Source of the DNA: a virus
IMG/VR virus record: IMGVR_UViG_3300032236_000552
Location: 1 to 64,000 of that record
Length of the DNA: 64,000 nucleotides
Direction: 5' to 3' (one strand)
Program-made: the position numbers and the translations under genes
Notes under the pieces: model-generated
The model's input: the letters and a program-made list of their open reading frames with translations, nothing else
Databases searched by the model: none
What the model was told of the DNA's origin: nothing
Part shown: positions 58,100-64,000 of the stretch, one piece after another
Numbering within the stretch: position 1 is the first letter of the stretch
Layout: the number at the start of each line of letters is the position of its first letter

Positions 58100-59032
58100 A
58101 TGATTAGTCCATTTGGGAGTAACGCTCAACCCGTCCATATTCAGGGTTCCGCTACCTCCTACTTCTCTGCCCCTGAGCAAGAGTTAGACCCAACTCTGTT
58201 CGATGGCGAGAAGATAAAGGGCTGGGTACGTAACGGAATCCTGCAACTTCTTTTTGGGTTTCTCAACGAGACATACCGCAACCCTGACCTATGGGCACAC
58301 GTATGGATTGCTGGTTCAGGAGTCTCCTACCAGTGGTCTGCTGCTCGTCAGCCAGGAGACTTAGACGTCTTAATCGGCGTTAACTACATTCAGTTCCGTC
58401 GAGTACAGCCAGAGTACGCTGGTCTATCTGATGTTGAAATCAGCAAGATGTTGAACGAAGATTTCCGTGAGCACCTACAACCAGACACAGAAAACTGGAA
58501 TGGTTATGAGGTCACGTTCTACGTGAATCCAGGCGCCACAGACATAAAGACGATTAACCCTTACGCTGCCTACGACCTTACACACGATGACTGGACAGTC
58601 CGACCTTCTAAAGAAGGTGCACCACACAATGCAGTGTGGGACATGATGGCCCAACGGGACTTGTCTATGACCACAGATATCGTGAGCCGTTACACACAAG
58701 CCATTACCGAGATGCAAGCGGCTCAGAACGACGCCGCACGACGTAACGCCGAATTCCGTATGCACTCTGCACTCATGCAGGCATCAGCACTTTACGACGA
58801 TATCCACCACGCACGTAGATATGCGTTCAGCCCAACAGGTAAGGGCTATGCAGACTTCTACAACTACAGGTGGCAAGCAGGCAAGAAGTACGGAAGCGTA
58901 CCTGCCTTACGTAAGATGTCTGAGTACTGGTCAGCCTACAAAACACAACAAGCAGACGATACCTACGGTGTTGAACTGCCAGATACTCAGACCCTCATTC
59001 GACGGGCGGCAACATATAGGGCGCATGGATAA
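58100..59032 (+). CDS. Nucleotidyltransferase-fold protein
   Basis: 310 residues. VWIAGSGVSYQWSAARQPGDLDVLIGVNY near 67-95 has the NTase pattern: G-S turn, then D-x-D on the next strand. A further acid in ENWNGYEVTFYVNPGA may be the third. The rest is helical with Tyr/His-rich ends. Such proteins adenylate or uridylate RNA, proteins or antibiotics. It may modify a host target or tRNA; the substrate is unknown. It stands one base upstream of the candidate ADP-ribosyltransferase. Confidence 0.6.
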   Translation: MISPFGSNAQPVHIQGSATSYFSAPEQELDPTLFDGEKIKGWVRNGILQLLFGFLNETYRNPDLWAHVWIAGSGVSYQWSAARQPGDLDVLIGVNYIQFRRVQPEYAGLSDVEISKMLNEDFREHLQPDTENWNGYEVTFYVNPGATDIKTINPYAAYDLTHDDWTVRPSKEGAPHNAVWDMMAQRDLSMTTDIVSRYTQAITEMQAAQNDAARRNAEFRMHSALMQASALYDDIHHARRYAFSPTGKGYADFYNYRWQAGKKYGSVPALRKMSEYWSAYKTQQADDTYGVELPDTQTLIRRAATYRAHG

Positions 59033-59937
59033 TGGCGTCACTAAACGGAAGCCAATTTAGCGGGCTACACGCCCCATCCATGTCTACAGGGGTCAGTCAA
59101 ACTGCCTCAATGTCCAATCCTCCAACGACCATGACTGGTCAAGTATCTACACCAGGTAGTGCAAGTGCGATAACAAACGCAGTTAAACAAACCACTGGCG
59201 TTAGTGATTTTCAGGCTGCTAGTCGTTCGTTTGCTAAAGGCGGATTTGGCAACACAATGGCTGGTATTGGTCACTCTATCATGGGTGGAATTAACGCTGC
59301 CTCTACAGCGTCGATGGCAATTCCTGGAGTTGGTGAAGGAATTAAGGGTGCAGACATTGGATTGAATCTTGCAATCAAAGGCGGAGACGTCTTTAAGGCT
59401 GCAGATGCAACGATGGCTGCTGAAAAAACAGGAACAGCCGCAAAGGTTGTTTCTAAAGCAGCGGACACACACCTAAGCCCATCACAGTTTACGCACGAAA
59501 CCCCTACTCTTTATCACGGTACTGGTGCAAGCATAAAGCCTGGAGCCGTAGTTGCACCTAAGCCAACAGGTGTAGCAGGAACAGACGCTGCATGGGCTAC
59601 CCCAGTGGGCAGTCTTGCAGAAAGGCACGCAGCGGCTCATGCGATGGGACTAGGAGCCGATAAGCAAATGGCATTTTGGTCTCCTGTTTATAAGGTTTCC
59701 CCAGTAGATGCCGCTGAGATGTCAAAGACCACAAGCGCATTTGCTAAGAACCCAGCGATACCTCACGGTGATATAAAAATGGGAGTTACAGAGTTTGCGT
59801 CTAAAAAAGGGTTTACAGTCGATAAGGTAAGCCATCTAGTTGAGAATCCTGAACTAACAAAACCTGCAGTACCACAAGTTTCACCTCCTAAGCCTACTGC
59901 ACCAAGACTCTCCTCTAACACAAGGGTGCTCGATTAA
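59032..59937 (+). CDS. Candidate ADP-ribosyltransferase with hydrophobic N-terminal region
   Basis: 301 residues, start overlapping the NTase gene by one base. Residues 1-65 are Ser/Thr/Gly-rich; 65-125 are a Gly/Ala/Ile-rich helical region (GFGNTMAGIGHSIMGGINAA) that could insert in membrane. Residues 158-270 hold TLYHGTGASIKPGAV, then DAAWATPVGSLAERHAAAHA and WSPVYKVSPVDAAEM: an Arr-type ADP-ribosyltransferase order (H-G-T, aromatic-x-T with A-x(n)-A, VY-x-V-x-P). It might modify host protein or RNA. The fold is plausible, not proven; a Trp stands where Tyr is typical. Confidence 0.45.
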   Translation: MASLNGSQFSGLHAPSMSTGVSQTASMSNPPTTMTGQVSTPGSASAITNAVKQTTGVSDFQAASRSFAKGGFGNTMAGIGHSIMGGINAASTASMAIPGVGEGIKGADIGLNLAIKGGDVFKAADATMAAEKTGTAAKVVSKAADTHLSPSQFTHETPTLYHGTGASIKPGAVVAPKPTGVAGTDAAWATPVGSLAERHAAAHAMGLGADKQMAFWSPVYKVSPVDAAEMSKTTSAFAKNPAIPHGDIKMGVTEFASKKGFTVDKVSHLVENPELTKPAVPQVSPPKPTAPRLSSNTRVLD

Positions 59938-59949
59938 CTAAAGGACTAC

Positions 59950-60438
59950 ATGAACATACTTCTATCACTAGACGGCGTACTAAGTTCGGAATCAGGGGAA
60001 CCAATCCGAGCAGGAGTCGCTCTTTACTACGCCCTAAACATTAACAACCGAGTCGCACTTATGACTGCCCGTGGCGAAGAAGACGCCAAACATTGGTTAC
60101 AGTCGCACGGAATCATTAACTACGATGACTTGATTGACTCTTCTTTTGCCCTAGAAGGCGAAGACCTAAAGAAGAGACAGTTCACTGTTAGTCGTAGCCG
60201 TGCCCCGATTGAGATGTACGTAGACTCAGACCCAACCATGTGTGCATGGGTATTTGAGACTCAGAACGTCCCTTCTGTCCTGTTCGCTCACCCAGCCTAC
60301 CTACGAGTAGAGAACCGCCCAGATGCCCCTCGTAAGGTTCGTAAGTGGTCAGACATTGAGGACTCGATTACTCGTGTAAACATTGCTAGGTCAATAGATG
60401 CCCAGAAGCCTAGAGACCTAGAGTTCTGGGAAGACTAA
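59950..60438 (+). CDS. HAD-like phosphatase-type protein, probably altered
   Basis: 162 residues with AAAGGA upstream. NILLSLDGVLSS (motif I), VALMTARGEEDAKHWL (motif II) and EMYVDSDPTMC (motif IV-like) follow the HAD order. The usual nucleophile Asp of DxD reads Ser here (SLDG), so normal phosphatase chemistry would be lost unless another residue serves. It could bind a nucleotide or act as a regulator. It overlaps the next gene by one base. Confidence 0.5.
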   Translation: MNILLSLDGVLSSESGEPIRAGVALYYALNINNRVALMTARGEEDAKHWLQSHGIINYDDLIDSSFALEGEDLKKRQFTVSRSRAPIEMYVDSDPTMCAWVFETQNVPSVLFAHPAYLRVENRPDAPRKVRKWSDIEDSITRVNIARSIDAQKPRDLEFWED

Positions 60439-61943
60439 TGAGAATCGTCTTTAGCGGAGCCGAGGTAGGCTCTAACCGTACCCTTTTGGAAGGTCAGAAA
60501 GTTGAGTTGATGGGACTCAACTTTTGGGGCTTACGCAAAAGAGGTTTGCCCAAGAATAAGATTTGGCTGATATCAGAGCACTTCCATGAGGACACCAAAG
60601 TCATCATTGAGTCTGGAGCGGCCCAGGCAGATAAGGCAGGACTCTCTAAAGAAGAGTTACTTTCTTTAGCAGCCGAATACCAGGAGTTCCTGGTCAATAA
60701 CGCAGACAGGGCCACAGCGTTTACTGAGTTTGACTCCCTAGTTTTGGGAAAGGACTGGGTAGAAGCCCAGCGCCCCTTCTTTGAGAACGACCCAAAGTAC
60801 TGGGTGGTCTGGCATGAGGAGTACGGTCTGCCAGCCCTCAAAGCGCTCTCTGAGGACTACGAGAACGTCGTTATACCCAACGCCGAGATTGAGTCTGTAA
60901 CCAGCCTCTCAGCCCTCACAAGGGCGTATGAACGTCAATTCGGAACACGGTTCCACGCCCTTGCCTGTGCCAAGCCAGACAACCTACGACAGATACCATT
61001 TGTGACCGCCAGCACATTGTCATGGCTATCTCCCATGCGGAGAGGCGAAACAATCGTCTGGGATGGAACCAAGTTGAACCGCTATCCCAAGCGGATGAAA
61101 GACCAAGCCAGACCTCGATACAAGGCTATTGTGGAGAAGGCTGGACTGGACTATTTAGAGTTTAGTAAAGATAGTACCCTCGAAGCGACTAGAGTTGCAG
61201 TCTGGTCATACCTACAGATGGAGTCCTCCATGGATAAGAAAACCCCCAACTTCCACATCATCGAAGGCGGCAAAACCCCCAACTTATCTGATAACAGCGA
61301 GGATACCCTATATAGCAGTTTGATGGATTTAGGGGGGGTACCATCTGATAACAGTGGTGTTGAGATGCGGAAAAATTCGCCAACTGAACTGGTAGAACGT
61401 GACGCTTCTGAGAAGGTAAACCTCCCTGTTTTCGGCTACAAGATGAAGACTGTGGTGGAAACCAACGAGGACGGTAAAGACGTTCTCATGGACGTCCCTG
61501 TTGTTCAGACTCAGCAATCTTCTTTACGCCAGTGCGATACCTGCTTTGTGGCATCGAACTGCCCAGCCTTCAAGCCGCAAAATACCTGTGCCTTTAACCT
61601 GCCGATTGAGGTCAAGACCAAAGACCAACTCAAGGCTCTCATGGTCTCAATGATTGAAATGCAGGGTCAAAGAGTCGCTTTTATGCGTTTTGCTGAAGAA
61701 ATGAACGGTGGATACGCTGACCCTAACGTCTCTCAGGAGGTTGACCGCCTCATTAAAATGGTCAAGGAAATCAACGACATGAACTCTGATAAAGAGTTTG
61801 TTCAGATAACCGCCAGCCGTCAATCCTCTGGTGGAGTCCTGTCTGCTATCTTTGGTGACAGGGCACAAGCCCTAAAGGAACTCCCAGAGTCCCTGAAGGA
61901 AGACACTGTTACAAAGATTATCAAGTCTTCTATAGAAGATTAG
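60438..61943 (+). CDS. Two-part protein: TIM-barrel-like plus Cys-rich helical domain
   Basis: 501 residues. Residues 1-260 look like a TIM barrel of the tRNA-guanine transglycosylase type (VIIESGAAQADKAGLS, AAEYQEFLVNNADRATAFTE, YWVVWHEEYGL, IPFVTASTLSWLSPMRRGE). A low-complexity linker at 270-310 follows. Residues about 364-383 (CDTCFVASNCPAFKPQNTC) hold four Cys and precede a long helical domain. The linker DNA contains repeated motifs (separate entries). No family is certain; base modification for DNA or tRNA is one possibility. Confidence 0.42.
   Translation: MRIVFSGAEVGSNRTLLEGQKVELMGLNFWGLRKRGLPKNKIWLISEHFHEDTKVIIESGAAQADKAGLSKEELLSLAAEYQEFLVNNADRATAFTEFDSLVLGKDWVEAQRPFFENDPKYWVVWHEEYGLPALKALSEDYENVVIPNAEIESVTSLSALTRAYERQFGTRFHALACAKPDNLRQIPFVTASTLSWLSPMRRGETIVWDGTKLNRYPKRMKDQARPRYKAIVEKAGLDYLEFSKDSTLEATRVAVWSYLQMESSMDKKTPNFHIIEGGKTPNLSDNSEDTLYSSLMDLGGVPSDNSGVEMRKNSPTELVERDASEKVNLPVFGYKMKTVVETNEDGKDVLMDVPVVQTQQSSLRQCDTCFVASNCPAFKPQNTCAFNLPIEVKTKDQLKALMVSMIEMQGQRVAFMRFAEEMNGGYADPNVSQEVDRLIKMVKEINDMNSDKEFVQITASRQSSGGVLSAIFGDRAQALKELPESLKEDTVTKIIKSSIED
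61284..61298 (+). repeat. TTATCTGATAACAGC repeat, copy 1 (in coding sequence)
   Basis: Contains the dyad TTATC-T-GATAA plus CAGC. Encodes LSDNS in the linker of the large protein. Two further copies follow at 61343 and 61944. Confidence 0.6.
61343..61354 (+). repeat. ATCTGATAACAG repeat, copy 2 (in coding sequence)
   Basis: Shares 12 bases with copy 1, about 59 bases on, and encodes PSDNS. The left arm is changed (CC in place of TT). A G-run (AGGGGGGGTACC) lies just before it. Confidence 0.55.
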
Positions 61944-61958
61944 TTATCTGATAACAGC
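61944..61958 (+). repeat. TTATCTGATAACAGC repeat, copy 3 (non-coding)
   Basis: Identical to copy 1 over 15 bases. It starts on the base after the stop codon of the large gene. Because this copy is not coding, protein repetition alone cannot explain the sequence. Confidence 0.6.
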
Positions 61959-62116
61959 AGGGGGAGCAGTGTGGAGCAAGGTGGATAGTAGTTTAACCTT
62001 TCCTCCCACCCCTTCCCAGTAAACAAAGTTAGCAAGTGCATGATAGGTTTCGACCCGTCACAATAGTCCTCCCCACATAGGGGTATTTAGATAAAAGTAG
62101 AAATGGTGATTAGGAA
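61944..62116 (+). other. 173-base gap before the ribonucleotide reductase gene
   Basis: The largest non-coding stretch of the window. It holds repeat copy 3, G-rich and C-rich patches (AGCAGGGGGAGCAG; CCTCCCACCCCTTCCC), a GGTTTCGACCC segment, a short CCCCACATAGGGG hairpin and AT-rich ATTTAGATAAAAG near 62088. It is a plausible control region for the reductase gene. No tRNA or riboswitch could be folded by eye. Confidence 0.5.
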
Positions 62117-64000
62117 ATGGGATTGTTCTCGTTTGAACTAGCAGGGGAATTCGTTGAGTCATACAAGGGTAAGAAGGCTCCCTTTGGGTATAGGGATGCC
62201 GCTGGAAACTCTGTGGGGGAAATCACATTCCTCCGTACCTATTCTCGCCTAAAGGCAGATGGTACTAAGGAGACATGGGTGGACGTTTGCCAGAGAGTTA
62301 TCAACGGCATGTACTCCCTCCAGAAAGACCACGCCAAACTCAACCGTCTTCCATGGTCGGACGCCAAGGCAGCAGCCTCGGCTAAAGAAGCCTTCGACCG
62401 TCTTTTTAACTTGAAGTGGACTCCACCAGGACGAGGCTTGTGGGTCATGGGAACCCCACTCGTAAATGAGCAACGCAACTCAGCCGCTCTACAGAATTGT
62501 GCCTTTGTATCAACAGGCTCGATGACCAAGACAGACCCAGCCAAACCGTTTGCCTTTCTCATGGAAGCCTCAATGCTCGGAGTGGGCGTTGGGTTCGATG
62601 ATAAGGGTGCAGATAAGGACTTTACAATCTATGAGCCAGTACAAGGTGATACCTATGTTGTCCCAGACACAAGAGAAGGATGGGTTGACTCAACAGCGAC
62701 CCTCCTCAATGCTTACCTACGACCAGATTCGAAGGTACCAGTATTTGACTACCAAGAGATTCGCCCAGCAGGAGCACCAATCAAAACCTTCGGTGGCACC
62801 GCAGCAGGACACGAACCTCTAAAGAAGTTACATGACTTCATTAACGACATGTTCAAGGGCCGTTCTGGTCAGAAGTTAACTCGTCGTGACATTGCAGACA
62901 TTGGTAACGTCATTGGCGTTTGCGTTGTCTCAGGCAACGTCCGTCGTTCAGCCGAACTTCTTATGGGACGCTTGGACGACCAAGACTTCTTAAACCTAAA
63001 GAACTATGAGAAGTACCCTGAGCGTATGTCTCATGGATGGATGTCCAATAACTCTGTTGAGGTATCCGTAGGACAAGACCTATCTCCAATCATTGACGGT
63101 ATCGCCCGCAACGGTGAGCCTGGAGTTATCTGGATGGACGTGTCTCGTCAGTATGGTCGACTTGCTGACCCAATCAACAATAAGGACTGGCGCATCGCTG
63201 GTTACAACCCTTGTGCTGAGCAGTCACTAGAGTCTTATGAGTGCTGTACATTGGTTGAGACTTATCTCAATCGCCATGATTCTTTAGAAGACTTCAAAAG
63301 AACTTTGAAGTTTGCTTACCTCTATGCCAAGACTGTGACTTTGATTCCTACCCACTGGCAAGAGACCAACGCCATCATGCAACGTAACCGCCGTATTGGA
63401 ACCTCAATCTCAGGTGTGGCTAACTTTGCAGACAACAACGGCTGGTCTGTTTTGCGTACATGGATGGACGAAGGCTATCGAGTCATCAAGGGTTACGACG
63501 TGAACTACTCAGAGTGGCTCGGTATTCGTGAGTCCATAAAGACGACTACCGTTAAGCCTAGTGGCACAGTTTCAATCCTTGCAGGTGAGTCCCCAGGCGT
63601 TCACTGGGCTTCAGGTGGCAAGCACTTCCTTCGTGCGATTCGATTCAGCAACAACGACCCTATGCTTCCGCTATTTAAGATGGCGCAATATAAGGTTGAA
63701 CCTGCAAATGAGTCGCCAGAGACTACGAGTGTTGTCTTTTTCCCTGTAGAGACTAATGCTAAGAGAGCCGAAAAAGAAGTTTCAATCTACGAGAAGGTTG
63801 CTTTGGCAGCGGCAGCACAACGCTACTGGTCAGACAACTCTGTATCTGTGACTGTTACCTTTGACGCTGACAAGGAAGCAGAGAACATTGAGTCTGTACT
63901 GCACATGTACGACGGTCAGTTAAAGACGATTAGTTTCCTTCCTATGGGCAACATGGTCTACCCACAGATGCCATACACCCAAATCACTGCCGAAGAATAC
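62117..64000 (+). CDS. Class II (B12-dependent) ribonucleotide reductase, 3' end outside window
   Basis: 628 codons are visible, open to the end of the window. N-terminus GEFVESYKGKKAPFG, then ITFLRTYSRLKADGTKETW as in monomeric adenosylcobalamin-dependent ribonucleoside-triphosphate reductases. Catalytic Cys: LQNCAFV near 127, NPCAEQSLESYECC near 365-378. RNRRIGTSISGVANF near 415 and VKPSGTVSIL near 480 also match. It reduces NTPs to dNTPs and needs cobalamin but no oxygen or second subunit. The ribosome site (TTAGGAA) is weak and very close to the ATG. Confidence 0.88.
   Translation, partial: MGLFSFELAGEFVESYKGKKAPFGYRDAAGNSVGEITFLRTYSRLKADGTKETWVDVCQRVINGMYSLQKDHAKLNRLPWSDAKAAASAKEAFDRLFNLKWTPPGRGLWVMGTPLVNEQRNSAALQNCAFVSTGSMTKTDPAKPFAFLMEASMLGVGVGFDDKGADKDFTIYEPVQGDTYVVPDTREGWVDSTATLLNAYLRPDSKVPVFDYQEIRPAGAPIKTFGGTAAGHEPLKKLHDFINDMFKGRSGQKLTRRDIADIGNVIGVCVVSGNVRRSAELLMGRLDDQDFLNLKNYEKYPERMSHGWMSNNSVEVSVGQDLSPIIDGIARNGEPGVIWMDVSRQYGRLADPINNKDWRIAGYNPCAEQSLESYECCTLVETYLNRHDSLEDFKRTLKFAYLYAKTVTLIPTHWQETNAIMQRNRRIGTSISGVANFADNNGWSVLRTWMDEGYRVIKGYDVNYSEWLGIRESIKTTTVKPSGTVSILAGESPGVHWASGGKHFLRAIRFSNNDPMLPLFKMAQYKVEPANESPETTSVVFFPVETNAKRAEKEVSIYEKVALAAAAQRYWSDNSVSVTVTFDADKEAENIESVLHMYDGQLKTISFLPMGNMVYPQMPYTQITAEEY

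Noticed and set aside
61944-62116. tRNA gene suggested by GGTTTCGACCC
   Set aside because: No acceptor, D or anticodon stems could be paired around it; only the T-loop-like piece is present.
62249-62562. Minus-strand frames across the reductase gene
   Set aside because: They lie opposite a clear conserved coding sequence and show no family features.

Overview
The window is one long, tightly packed piece of a virus genome: about 90 genes, all on the + strand, many overlapping stop-to-start (ATGA, TAATG, GTGA). It codes for a tailed phage with a contractile tail (sheath, gp19-type tube, gp25-like wedge, J-like and P2-I-like baseplate proteins). A WhiB-family protein at 49423 points to an actinobacterial host, because WhiB is essentially confined to Actinobacteria and their phages. 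A SpoVS-like protein and several starts that look leaderless (a TANNNT box 6-7 nt before the start codon) fit this. Base composition looks moderate rather than GC-rich, which would suit a low-GC, perhaps freshwater, actinobacterium; that is an inference. I saw no integrase, excisionase, immunity repressor, tRNA gene, CRISPR array or reverse transcriptase.

Layout. (1) 2-2444: C-terminal part of the major capsid protein, a small head gene, a strong terminator and a head-tail connector fused to a BppU-like domain. (2) 2441-18137: a very large host-recognition region with collagen-like fibres, an Mtd-N-type fibre, a GH130-like propeller plus TPR protein, and six paralogous adhesin genes, four of them with long glycine-rich tips. 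(3) 18147-20215: a neck protein and a run of tiny highly charged proteins, closed by a terminator. (4) 20260-35392: an HNH endonuclease, then tail completion, sheath, tube, a chaperone gene with a probable +1 frameshift, tape measure and baseplate. (5) 35402-45016: a small membrane protein, then a winged-helix protein, AAA+ helicase loader, replicative helicase, primase, SNF2-type ATPase and a gp32-like ssDNA-binding candidate. (6) 45086-52190: family A DNA polymerase, RecA-like protein, PD-(D/E)XK nucleases, WhiB, Cas4-like exonuclease, dNMP kinase and a RuvC-like resolvase. (7) 52244-61943: SpoVS-like protein, a block of small Ser/Gly/Lys-rich proteins of unknown role, a nucleotidyltransferase-fold protein, a candidate ADP-ribosyltransferase, a HAD-like protein and a large two-part protein. 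(8) From 62117: a B12-dependent (class II) ribonucleotide reductase running off the window.

How it works together: the phage carries most of its own fork (loader, helicase, primase, polymerase, ssDNA-binding candidate), makes dNTP precursors (dNMP kinase, RNR) and processes joints and ends (RecA, RuvC, Cas4-like). The virion is a myovirus with an unusually diversified adhesin set. Terminase, portal and protease are not visible and presumably lie outside. No free-standing endolysin was recognised; the only peptidoglycan-active domains lie inside the tape-measure protein.
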